Shown here: in pieces, positions 18,521 to 29,900 of the stretch
Numbering within the stretch: the first letter of the stretch is position 1
Layout: the number at the start of each line of letters is the position of its first letter
Assembly: GCA_037349105.1 (NCBI GenBank)
Contig: JAYJMM010000019.1
Coordinates: 1,364,001 to 1,428,000 of the forward strand
Length of the DNA: 64,000 nucleotides
DNA from: Limnomonas spitsbergensis
Lineage: Eukaryota > Chlorophyta > Chlorophyceae > Chlamydomonadales
Reading direction: 5' to 3'
Position numbers and translations under genes: made by a program
The notes under the pieces: model-generated
What the model saw: the letters and a program-made list of their open reading frames with translations, nothing else
The model's database searches: none
Told to the model about the DNA's origin: nothing

Positions 18521-21128
18521 TCAGTGTTGCCCAGGCACCCCAGAGCTGCTAGCTTTCAGCCTCGCTACAGCTTGGATCTCAAAGCCGGCTGCCGCCATCT
18601 CTGCAAGCAAGGCCACCGAGTTTGGTGTGGCGCCTGCATCCTCACCCGCTTGCTGGAGGTCTACGTTTTCAAAGCTCAGGCCAGAATGTCTGGGCCCAAG
18701 ACAGCGATCGCAGTCAGACCCTGTAGATCCAACCTCTTGAGGACTGGCCATGCTGCAGTAATCTTCCGCATCCAAACACTGCCTCTCTGAAGAATGCCGG
18801 GTCTCCACATAGCGTCCGGTGACGCTATGGCCAGGGGATAGCTCGGCAGGGGAAGCAAGTGCTGAGGCAGGCGGGCTGTCCTTGCGCTTATCTTCAAAGG
18901 TTAATACATCTATGACCCGGACATCGCGTGCCTCTGTCGCACCCTTCCCTGCAGCCAGGTGCGACAGCCGAGGAGATACACTGGGGTGGTCCACTCGGCG
19001 GTCTGCAGCACTTGGCAAACAGGGCGCAGACAGCAGCTCGTTCACAACCGCTTCATGCTGAGTGCGCAGCGCTGCCTGCTTGTACATCGCGTCCTCCAGC
19101 TGGGCGCTGAAACCATTTGCCGCCACAGCTGCAGCAGCCACGGCAGCAGATTGGCTGCGGTGTCCCAGCAATGCGTTTCGAAGCTCCAGGATCATGCTGA
19201 GATGACGGTCCAGCTCGGCACCATGGACCTGCCTGGATACTTCCCTGAGGGATGATTTGTGGCGTCACATGAGGTGGATGGGTTTCAGCTGTCAATTTCT
19301 CAACAGGGAAATGCAGTGGACAACTAATTTTTGTATCGAATGGTTATCTATCACACGCAATAAGACTGCTTCTGAACCATATAACAACCGTATACAAACA
19401 AGCATTGATTTCAATCTGATCCAAGCAGAGGATCTCTGGATCCTAGCATACCGGTGGAAAGAAATCTAATTGCCACGCTAAGAATTACACGCTCTCCTTG
19501 AACTGAGTGCTGAGATTTGAAATATCATGCACTCCGCCGCACGACACCTCAGCCTAGCAAAATCCTTCAGCTGGGCGCTGAACATTAGAATCTCACATTC
19601 CTGGCCTCGGTCTTTCCAGCGTTCAACCAGGGCTCAGAGGTTGAAATCTACCGCCCCACACGACAGTTTTCCACAATTATTGAGATGTGCGCTGAGATTT
19701 AAAACCTCGTGCTGCTCCTCACCTCAGTGTTTCACTCTCCTTGAGCTGGGAGCTGAGATTTGAAATCTCGAGCTCCTGGCGCTGGGCAAGAGCAGCGGTC
19801 TCTTCGCCGTCAGCAATCATCTTCCCGAGTTCCTAAACAAGTGAAGACACTGTCAGTTGCCGCAATAGCGTTATAGCATGCACCCAATGCGACAGTATTT
19901 TTCAAGAGTCAGACAGTCCCAGCTGGAATTCGAAAGCAAGATCACAGACCAAGAGCCTGTAGTGGGACAGGCCATGGCCAACTTCTGAAATGTCTGAAGC
20001 AATCATTCACGGCGATTTTGTTAAGAATTTGAATAATATCACAGCACTGACCGCATGCAAGGCCCTGATTTCCCACGTCCTATCTTCAGTCGTCTTGAGG
20101 GATAGCTCAAGCTGTCGTCGAAGGGAAAGGACAGGCTCACTATCTTCGCTGTCGAAGGCAGTCTCAGTTTGCATGGAGGATGTAATCATAGCCTCGGTTT
20201 GTGCAGACGACGAGACTGTAGCCTCAATTTGCACAGACGAGGTGAACGTAGCCTCCGTTTGCGTAGATGAGGTGAACATAGCCTCAGTTTGCATGGACGT
20301 GTTCACCATGACTGCAGCAGCTGGCGCATAACGCTGGGGAGGCAGGAGCTTGGAGTTCCATACCAGATTGGGGGCTGCAGATCTGACAGCAATTGTCACG
20401 CCTGCTGGATGATTTCCAGCTGCCGAAGAAGCTCTGCTGATGGGGATGCTGGGCTTGGCTGGTAGGGCTGAATCGTGAGAGTGCTGCGGTTGCAGCATGC
20501 TGCTAATTTGGGGTGCGTCAGACCGCGTGCTGAAAGGGCCGAAGCGTTGAATGCTGTTCCTCTCAGACTGGGCGCCGTCCCAGCTGCTGCGTACAGAGCA
20601 AGGGGGTCCGGCAGGCTTCCAAGCAGTCCGCGGTGTCCCCGGCAGCTCAGGAGCGCGCTTGAGCCCGGGAATGGCAGTGCAGGACCTCCTCAGATCGCAG
20701 CCTGGCTGGGGGGGCTGAGAATGCCCTGCTGAACCATTCCAGCGTGGCGTGCCAGCCTTGGGAGCAGCGCTTGCTGTCGACCTCCTCAATAAAGGAAGGT
20801 CGGCGAGGCTGGACGATGCACCCTCATCAGCAGCAAGGGAGGAAAGCCCGCTCTCCAGTCCACTAGCAGCATCGAACGTCAGCATGACATGGTGGCTCAG
20901 CTGCTGCACTCTAGATGTGAGATCTCTGGGGTCGGAGCCGGGACCGGGCCTTCGCTTCGCCAGGGCAGCCTCGACGTCTTTTTGAGCTGCCACTGCATGG
21001 GACAGCAGCTTTCGGATTTCCGCAACCGTATCGGTGACGGATTTGGCCTTCGCCACTCCAGAATCCGCGCGTTGGCAAGATACCGCTGCTGAGGGGACGC
21101 CCTGGTGTAAAAAAGGGCCCGAGTTCAT
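18521..21128 (-). CDS. Putative coiled-coil protein with repeated QTEA motifs, function unknown
   Basis: Inferred exons on the minus strand: 21128-20052, 19832-19723 and 19232-18521. The junctions are GCG|GTCAGT...TTTAG|GAACTC and CTGAG|GTGAGG...TCCAG|GCAGGT, phases agree, and the product would be 632 residues. Residues ~40-75 and the joined segment from LSLRRQLELSLKTTEDRTW through ELGKMIADGEETAALAQRQE to LDRHLSMILELRNALL look like heptad coiled coil. Between them is a Ser/Pro/Ala-rich region and, at about 20160-20320, five copies of an 11-residue-type repeat centred on (T/S)xQTEA. The start at 21128 is the first ATG of the open frame and may not be the true start. No enzyme domain is recognised. 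A cytoskeletal or scaffold role is a guess from the coil content only. Confidence 0.6.
19485..19722 (-). repeat. Donor-side echoes of the coiled-coil gene's middle exon
   Basis: Read on the plus strand, the exon end is CTCCTTGAGCTGGGAGCTGA, then GATTTGAAATCTCGAGCTCCTGG (19737-19780). Diverged copies lie at about 19490-19530 (GCTGAGATTTGAAATATCATG), 19565-19605, 19615-19655 and 19665-19715, with a period of about 50-65 bp. This is the same arrangement as in the plus-strand genes, on the opposite strand. Confidence 0.8.
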
Positions 21129-22378
21129 AATTCATTCGTTTCTGTAGCAGTCATTCGAACACCCTATGCATTCATTAGTATAAGAGTTCTGGATAAACTC
21201 TCTCTGCGTCTTTCAAGATGCCTCGCTTACCTGCTTGCAAAATTTCGATGCGCCTTCCTCTACCACCCTCGACTTCATCGCTCAGTACCAGATTTATAAA
21301 CATCAACAGACTGCGAGGGGATTCTGGACTACACAAAACAGATTCAAACTGTGGAACGCGGCTTGAAAGAAAGAAAGAAGATACTGTCAATCGTGATTTC
21401 TAGGCAGGTCTGTTAGAGAACGCGGTATTCTTGGATGCCTCAAAGTTTGTCCAATTCCTTCTGCGGTTCTAAAACCCTGGCTCACGAACCACCGTTTATT
21501 CCGGGCTCCATCGGAACTCTGATGTTTGAACTTGTCATTTTTGCAGCGTCTACGCATCCAACCAATGGATCTAATCGAATGACCAGTGCTGTTTCATTGC
21601 TTACCATACAATCTTTGGGGGGCTGCCGGGCGCCCGGGCGCCCACCACTCGACCCATTGGGACCTCTCTGATTGGGACCAAGCCTTGGCAGGAATACACA
21701 TCCTGTGGGTCAGAGAATCAGTAACGGTGCTGTAGATGGTGTGCAAAGGGCAGGTGCAAGATCATCCTGACCATAGGCTTTCCTGTAGCTGACTTGTAGG
21801 CTTGTAGCTGCCTGAAGTGAAGCACACTGATATAAAAAGTGTCTTGATGCACCAGGCCTTGAATGAGTATCAGTCAAAGGAAGCCCGGCCATTGAAACGT
21901 GCCTCAATGATGCCTCAATGATAACACCGTCTGGGGAGCCTGGCCATCCCCGCTCCCTAAGTTCATCTTCCAAGCATGTCAATGACGTCACACCGCTGAG
22001 CCCTGCTCAAGGCTCGGCCGCGTGGGCGCCTAACTAGAGCGTTGGGAGGAAAGATGATAAGAAATACAGAAGGGGGCAGGGCAACAGATAAGAGGAAAAC
22101 AAAGTGGGAAAAAAGTGAAGGGGGGAAACAAAGGCTGAAAAGAAAATACAAAGGAAGTTGCAACCTCTGAAAAAAGGCTACGCCTCAAGTCCTCGACGAT
22201 ATCTACCACGTCGTGACGTCGTCCACAAAGGCCAGGGCAACCCACCCAAGCCTGCCCTGGTCTTCCAAGCAGGTAATGGGAAGCAAGCATATATATACCA
22301 GTAGCAAGCATATAAGCTACTGCTTGCTTCCAATGCTTGCATGGAAGACACGCTACACACAAGCATTGGAAGCAAGCA
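21129..22378. other. Intergenic spacer with a retroelement tail copy
   Basis: No gene is supported. A minus-oriented tail copy lies at 21977-22036 (TCAATGACGTCACACCGCTG, then GGCTCGGCCGCGTGGGCGCC), followed by a purine-rich block at 22037-22160 that resembles 22455-22540. Short AAGCATATA/GCAAGCAT direct repeats occur at 22280-22380. Confidence 0.5.
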
Positions 22379-24621
22379 TGTCAATGACAATACACGCACC
22401 TCAGGGCCCTGCGCAAAAGAGGCACGGCCGCGTGGGCGCCTCCGCGCCTAATTAAAGAGTTGGGAGGAAAGATGGAAAGAAACACAGAAGGGGGAAGGAC
22501 AAAAGAAAGGAGGGGGGGAAATGGGAAAAAAATGAAGGAAGCATGTAGCGCGTCCTCCACATGCTTGCCGTCCTGTAGGCCAGCAAGCTCATTTTAGACG
22601 CAACTAAGAACAGGCCACCGGGTAGGGCCCAAGTCAAACGGTCGCAAGGAGGAGGAGGCTAATATACAGAACACTAGTGACGGTGATGGGCCTCACTATA
22701 ATAACCGGGGTCAAGGGGATGGCCCTTCTTGTAAATAGGCTGAATCCTGACGGGCTGCCGGGCACAAGGCATCCCCCCCCGCACCTCCATAGAAGTCATC
22801 CATTCCTGCAGAAGGTCCCTGAGCACGTGCCGTTGCTCCTCCTCGGAATCATCCACTACCACGGCCAGTTTGATGAAGGGAGCCGCCATACCGTCTAGGC
22901 CCGCCGCAGTGTGCACGCGCACGTGGGAGAAAGCCCTTTCGAAGCGTGAGACAAGCTGCTGTTCAGCTGACATGCTGAGATCCTCCGGCTGAGCATTCCC
23001 ATGGGGTTGGTGTGGCGGTGGCACTGCAGTATAGGGGGGCGTAGGGGCGGTAAACCTCTGCTGCAGGTGTGCCTCCCATCTCTGGGAGGAAACAGCTGTG
23101 GTGGGGCAGGTCTGCCGCCTCTCTCTTGCAGCTGCTCCCGATATATGCTGTACTCCTGACGCTGCAATCTGTCCGCTATAGTCGCTGCCATGTAATGCCG
23201 GCGGCGACGTTGTGCTGAGGACTTGCATTGCTGCCTGGCTGTTTTGCGTTCCGCACCAGGGGCACTGCTGAGCGACACTACTCGCAAATTAGCATAAGCT
23301 TTCTGGACCTTCTCATCTTACCAGGAGGGGCGCTGATGCTGTCCGCGCAGGTCATGTGGCCGGGCTGTGCGCTTCATGCCAGCAGCTTTGGCCGCATTCC
23401 AAACTGCGGTCGTGAGCGCCGCTGCGGCTGCCTTGTCCTCACCTGCCACAATAGGCGTGCTGAATCGCTGTAGGCCCTGCTCATCGCGGGCCAGCGCGCC
23501 CCTGAAAATGCATGCCTTATCAGCTCTCCATGTCAAGATCGTCCGGCTGCTGTCTGCTGGATTGCCAACGCCAGGCTGTCCTCCCCCCACATGTATTCCG
23601 CTGTCTCCCGGAGGCTTGAGATTTGCCGCAACCGGCCGATGATCTGAGAGATCCGATCCGGTGGGTAGTACCCCGCAGGTCTCCACCTGCCGCCATAGGG
23701 TATGGTGCACCGCGATGTGATCAACGCGAGACCGACCAGTAGCCGCTAGAAACTAGAAAGGTTGTGGTCCCTTGGTCTCCCTTGCGGCCTGTGAGCAGCA
23801 GCATCCCAGTGGCTGCCGTTGAGTTGAGAAAGTTCTGAGCCTGCGGCTTCAGCATTTTGGGCGGCTCACCGCGGAGCATCAGGTGCTTGTGCAGCTCAGG
23901 TGCATGCTGGAAGGCATGCATACGCATGGTCCGCACCGCCATCCGGAAGCTCGCTGCCATGCTAAACATTCGCACTGATGAAGTCCCCTGCTTCCCAGAT
24001 GCAGGTGCTGCGCTTGCTAAGCTGCTCCGTATGTTGCTGCAGCTCCTTGAGAGGATGCTGAAACTCCCCGGTAGAAGAAAAGAAAAATACGCCCCGCAGG
24101 GGCGTGCGGGTTGGGGAAACAACGTGGCATGGGCCGAGGTATCATGATTCTGCCCTACTGGGGGCAAGTATACACAAGCCAGGGATCATTCCCAGGCTGC
24201 TGAAGAGCTGTCCGCTGCATATCAGCCAGGTCAATCCCCCATGACTAGAGGTGCTGTGCAAACTGCAAAGCCCTAAGATGTTGAAGGCCAACACAAAGGC
24301 TTCCCCCTGTTCCTTGCCCGACCGCTGCCGGGCCCAAATGAGACTGTGGGTGGGTGCTAGAAGCTGCTGCATCACTGACTCATCCATGCCGGCGACGTCT
24401 TGAAGCGCCACTATTTGATGGCGCATAATGAAGCCGAGCAAGGCGTCCACTTTAGGGGGTGGATGCGCCCTGGTCTGCGGCTCTGATGTCAGCCCTTTCC
24501 TGTATGTCCAGTCCATAACTTCAATACCGTACGGTATCGCGTTCAATATTAATAAAAACATTACATCTAAGAAATTGCAGAACCTACGGTACTGTCCTGA
24601 AGGGACAAAAATCACCATCAT
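22379..24621 (-). mobile_element. APE-type LINE, internally deleted and frameshifted
   Basis: Read on the minus strand. 24621-24142 has an endonuclease-like start (VALQDVAGMDESVMQQLL). 23800-23318 has NFLNSTAATGMLLLTGRKGD and VLPTGSDLSDHRPVAANLKP, the latter carrying the SDHRPV motif of EEP endonucleases. 23287-22674 covers the linker and RT N-terminus (FERAFSHVRVHTAAGLDGMA, PVRIQPIYKKGHPLDPG). The frame breaks at YYSEAHHRH where the related element at 59766-62504 continues NYRPIAITSV, so the RT core is deleted. The element ends in the shared tail at 22379-22452. Several frame changes show it is inactive. Confidence 0.75.
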
Positions 24622-26981
24622 CTGTAGATCCTGTTGATACCTGTATCACAAAAACAAATCAAGTTAGTATCATGTTTTAACTTCTCATCTTGAGCGCGTT
24701 CTTAATCTCAACTGATCCAACAAGTTTTCCAAGTCTAACCTTCATAACCTTCCCCCCCTCATCCTATTAGTTTCTTTTTTCTCCCATCTGAACGGTTGGG
24801 CGCCCACGCGGCCGAGCCATCTTAGTTGAGCAGGGCCCAGAGGTGTAACGGTCTGGTTGGAAGCATAAGAGAAGGCGAGAAAGAAGAGTGGGATGAAAGA
24901 AAACGGCCGAAAACAAAAGTCTGGATGCCTTGAAGGAGAAGAAAACCGAAGCCTAGAGAAAAGTGGAGCAGTAGTGGGCAGGGTCATGATGGCACGGCAA
25001 AGGACTGGACTGACTGATCACTGAGAAAGTATCAGCAATGAAATTTACAGATAGAAAACCAAGAAACGAAGTGACAGCCAGCACAGTAATATGGTGCACT
25101 CATGCCTTTAATCCCTTTATACGTCATGAATAATGCAGGTGAGTGCGGTAAGGGGACAGCGTTAGATTCTAATGCGTTAAGAGTCTAATGTATAAGGCGA
25201 CAACGTAAACAGGTAGGGGAGCGGGCACGGGACAGCATGCAAAAGCTGGGATACACTGCTCAATTGACCACGCTTCAGCCACACGTTGTCTACATCCCGG
25301 CCGTGGGGGCCTGGTGCAGAAAATCGGCACATGTCCCATGCATCAAATTTGATGCTCTGCTGGACTGAAAAGACTTCACACAACTTCCCAGGAAGCCCTG
25401 CTGCTGGGGCCACCAGCTGCAGATCGGCCAAAGTTTGGGCCTTATTGGCCCTGTGGTGGCCGCCGGGCAGTCAGTCCCCCAGAGGCTGGCTGGCACGCAA
25501 TAAAACAGGCCATGCTGGGAGCGGAGCATTGTATGAAGATCAGGTTCAGCGCGTGGAGAACATGATATGGGAGGGAGAGGAGGAGGAGAACATGTAAAAC
25601 ACAGGAGAGATCCGGGACGAGGACTGATGGGGGAGGGAGAAGCGCGGGTGTTCAAGGCAAGACAAGCGGAGGTGAGAAAAACGGAAGTGCAGGGATGGGG
25701 GGGGGGCGGAGGAAAGGTGGAGGGCAGGATCGGCGGAGGGAGGACGTGAAAGAAAGAGGGGGCAGGGTGGCTGGTTATAGTGTGATACCGTAGGGAGCTC
25801 GGGAAGGGAGCATTGGAGGTGCCAGCTGGCATAGAGAGGAAGGTGAAGGAGTCGTTTCTTTTGGGGGCGCTAACGGGGGTCAAACAGGTCCTGATGGATA
25901 TTTTGTCCAAATGGATTTTGATTTGTCCAGGTGCAGGTGAGCTCGATGATGTAGATGGATAAGGTTTGTTTGAGATGGAAGATGTGACATACAGCCTGAC
26001 AGGAGTGTATCAGAGGGATTGTATGTATATATTATGTATAAATATATTACATACTGTGATCGTGGACCAGCTTCAATGTATTCAATGTCATGACTCATGA
26101 TGATTCTGAAGGGAGCAACATACCGGTAATCAAGCGCAAAAATGTTTTTCACTGGACACTGTCTCTGAAAGGGGCAAGGAATTATGCAAGTGGAAAGACT
26201 GGGATTATTTTAGCAAAGAGGAAGTCTGTTGGTCCGCGAAAACAGTAATAGAGGTATGCATGTTTCAGGAGAGTTGAGGACAAGGGCTGGCTCGCCTGAC
26301 CCTGCTCCTGACATCACATGATCTGCACCTACCTGTCCATGTTGATGGCGGTTGTACACATACAAGCCCACCCTATCGCAGAAGACGATTGCAGGTGAAG
26401 AAATTGGCTGAAGTTAGGTAGGATGAGTAAGGAGTGGGAATGGGTCAGGCCTTGGACTGAAAATATGCATGGGTATTGGGTAGACGCACGAGCGTGCGGT
26501 GGGGCTGAGGAAGCATCGAAGTAGGAATACGTGTGTCGAAGATTCCAAGGCATTGTGAGGTCAAGTGTATGTGTCAATAACGTTACACCTCTGGGCCCGC
26601 TCAAGTGTATGTGTGCACCGAGGTGTGCACTGTCTCTTCACATACTGATATCGTGGATTATTCACAGAAGGAGCCATCAGCAATGGCAGCGTGAATCATG
26701 AGAAGGGCCAGATTGTTGCAACGGACACAAATCAGAAGTACTGCATGCTGCATGCATGGCGTCTTTGCTTGGCATCTCAGCCTCTGGCGTCTGCAGGATT
26801 CTTGGTTCCGCAGGAGGTTCCGGAGCCGAGATACGCCATTGCGTCCGTCCTGCGAAAGTGCAGATGAAAGCCTCACAGCACGAATCAGTCAATTATAAAG
26901 TGTACCAGGCCTCACCTATATCGTTTCCAGTTGAACATACTTCCCCCGCGACGGACGAAACAAGAAGAACCCCAGTTGAGA
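24622..26981. other. Intergenic region upstream of the dynamin-like gene
   Basis: No supported exon before the ATG at 26982. A plus-oriented retroelement tail copy is at 24793-24853. The dispersed GGCACATGTCCCATGCATCA repeat (minus) is at about 25320-25385. A purine-rich stretch spans 25540-25760. A partial SINE-like end (AACGTTACACCTCTGGGCCC) lies at 26579-26598. AT-rich sequence at 26020-26060 has no other feature. A promoter probably lies in the last few hundred bases; no convincing TATA box was chosen. Confidence 0.45.
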
Positions 26982-29900
26982 ATGGCCCCCAGCGAGGAGT
27001 ACACGCGTCTTCGCGCGGGCGTTCAAGAGGTGCTACAGGACCTTGGAGGTCTGCTGGGCGAGCTGGTCGAGCGACCCACTCGGGGCTGTGGTGAAGGCGC
27101 TGGCGGGAGTGCCGAGGAGGAGGAAGAAGCAGCGCAAGCCCTCATCGACACGCAGCTCAACGCGTTTTTTCGAACCTTCAGCAGCCTTAAGAAGAGACAC
27201 GACGACGACAGCCTTTCGTTGGCCGTACTAGCGCTGACGAAGAGTGGTAGGGCCTGTACCCGTGTCCATAGCGGCCCGACCACTTCAATCGTCTGTATCA
27301 CTCCCCTCCGGTACTCCACAGCAGCGCAACAAAGCATTCTGGGTCCGCGTTCATTACCCGTTGAGCCCCCCTCCTTTAAAATGATATAAATAAAGCAACA
27401 GCAGCGCGTGCAGCCAGGGCGGGCGTTGGTTCGCGAAAGCCCTTGGTCCCGCAGCACCCAGCAGGCAGGAGAAAGGGTCCATTCGAATTTCAAAAACACC
27501 TCGGCCCTTCCTCCCCCTTGGGTTCTCTCTTCAGCAAAATAGATCCAGACTTCTTAAAAAATGTCCAAGCAAGAGATTCGCTAACACCCCCCTCCAGCAG
27601 CTAAAAAGTAGCAGCGAACGTAGGCTACGCCCGTTTTTGTTGAGGACCCTGGAGTTGCAGTGTGGCTGCTGGATGGCCCGTAGGCTGACGCAGACCTTGG
27701 TTGACAGGCTGGCCGCGCACGGCCGGCCCGCTCGCGCTGACAGGCACAGTGGTCGACCCTACTTTTGTCAAACCCCGTTCACCCAGACCCTGTAAAACCT
27801 CTCCACCCAAACCCCATAGAACCCATCCACCGATATCCCATTACCCCCCTTCACCGATATGGCGATACCTCATAAAACCTCAGTGCGGCGAGGCAAAAGC
27901 CTGGTAGACGATATTCGTAAAGAGGTGCCTGCCATTCCTCCGTAAACCTGGTTTGTAGTCCCTGGACTTTTCTTAAACAACTTTTGGGTGGATCCCTAGA
28001 CGATGGAAAAACTGCCCTCAAAGTCTGCAATTTGCGACACTGGTGACTTTCCTTTGGTATAGTGCACACCAGGCCACCTGTTGCAGGCTGCTGGGCAACT
28101 ATCACTAGGCTGATGGGGGCAATTGCTTGACCGTCCTGCAGCCAGTTGCCCAATCAGCTGGTCTAGCTGCACCAGGCCCCCCCCCCCCCCCCCCAGCGCA
28201 CAGCTGTCATGAAGCTTTTAAGTCATACATACATAATATATTCTGTGATTAATGTGCTGGATGCTCAGAAGTGCATCGGTCATCGGCTGGCTGGTCAGTA
28301 TGGCTGCAATTTATAGATTGCGATTGGTCGGTTACATTTCATGTTTTTTTCTCTCCCATTTCCGTCACGAGCCGTGCCCTTGAATGACTTGCACTGTTGG
28401 ATTTCTTCATCAACACTTGTTGCCTTCTTCACTGCAGGCAAGTCCACCCTGATCAACGCGCTGGTTGGCCATGAACTGATGCCTGTCAACAACATACCAG
28501 GTGTGGCTCCACAGCGGCAATGATTATTTCAGTGTCTGGTGATCTTTGTTGGGTGCAGGTTCGTGCAGGTACTCCAATCCCCCCAAATACCTGTTTCTGA
28601 CAATATCCACTTTGGGGGGGGATAATTTGGGTACCGAGCGACTGCGTTCGACTCGAGGCCCAATGATTGTTCACGCACCTCATGCTTCGCTCCTTGCCTC
28701 ACCCACCCCTACCCCTGTGCGACCATTACATTTTGCTTCGACCACATTTCTATGCACTTGGTTCACGCGCCCGAAATCCAGCAACCAGGCTGGGCCTCGA
28801 GTCCTCCTCCCCGCCTCACCCACCCCTGGCCCCTTTGTGTCTATCACATTCACAAAAAGCACACATCTATGAAGGTGGTTCACGCGCCCAAAGTCCAGCA
28901 GCCAGGCTGGGCCTCAAGTCCTCCTCCTACCCTTACCCACCCCTGGCCCCTCTTGTGTTTATCACATTCACAGAAACCGCACTTGTATGAAGGTGGTGCA
29001 CGCGCCCAAAGTCTTAAGTGCCGGGCAGGACCCCCTACCCTCTTCCCTGCCTCACCCACCCCTATACCCTTTGTGTCCCCCGCATTCATAGAAACCACAC
29101 TTCTATGAAAGTGATTCACACACCCGAAGTCCAGCAGCCGAGCATAACCTCTTACCCTATCCCCCGCCTCACCCACCCCTACCCCTCGCTGTGCCCGTTG
29201 GGTTAACAGAAACCGCTCCAACCTGCAAATATGTTCCCACTTAAAGTCATGCAGCCGTTGTGTGCCTGTTCCCCACCCCTTCCCACCTTATCCTCCCATC
29301 CTCGCCTCAACCACATCCCCTCCGGGTCACCCATCTCCCTTCCCTCCCTCCCTCCCCTCCCTCCCCATCCCTCGCACATTTTACGTAAACCGCACACATC
29401 TGCAAGGTTGTTCACACACCCAAAGTCCAGCAGCCGGGCCGTGTTAGGATGACCTCGGAGGGTCCTTACCTCCTCACCATCCCTCCCACATTTTTCAGAA
29501 ACCGCACGCATCTGCAAGGTTGTTCACACACCCAAAGTCCAGCAGCCGGGCCGTGTTAGGATGACCTCGGAGGGTCCTTACCTCCTCACCATCCCTCCCA
29601 CATTTTTCAGAAACCGCACGCATCTGCAAGGTTGTTCACACACCCAAAGTCCAGCAGCCGGGCCGTGTTAGGATGACCTCGGAGGGTCCTTACCTCCTCA
29701 CCATCCCTCCCACATTTTGCAGAAACCGCACGCATCTGCAAGGTAGTTCACACACCCAAAGTCCAGCAGCCGGGCCGTGTTAGGGTGACCTCGGAGGGTC
29801 CTTACATGGAGGAGCCAAATGGAAAGCGGCACTACGGCGACGCCGCCATCCGCATGCGATTACAGGTATGGATGAAGTTCCGGGTTGCAATCAGGGTTTC

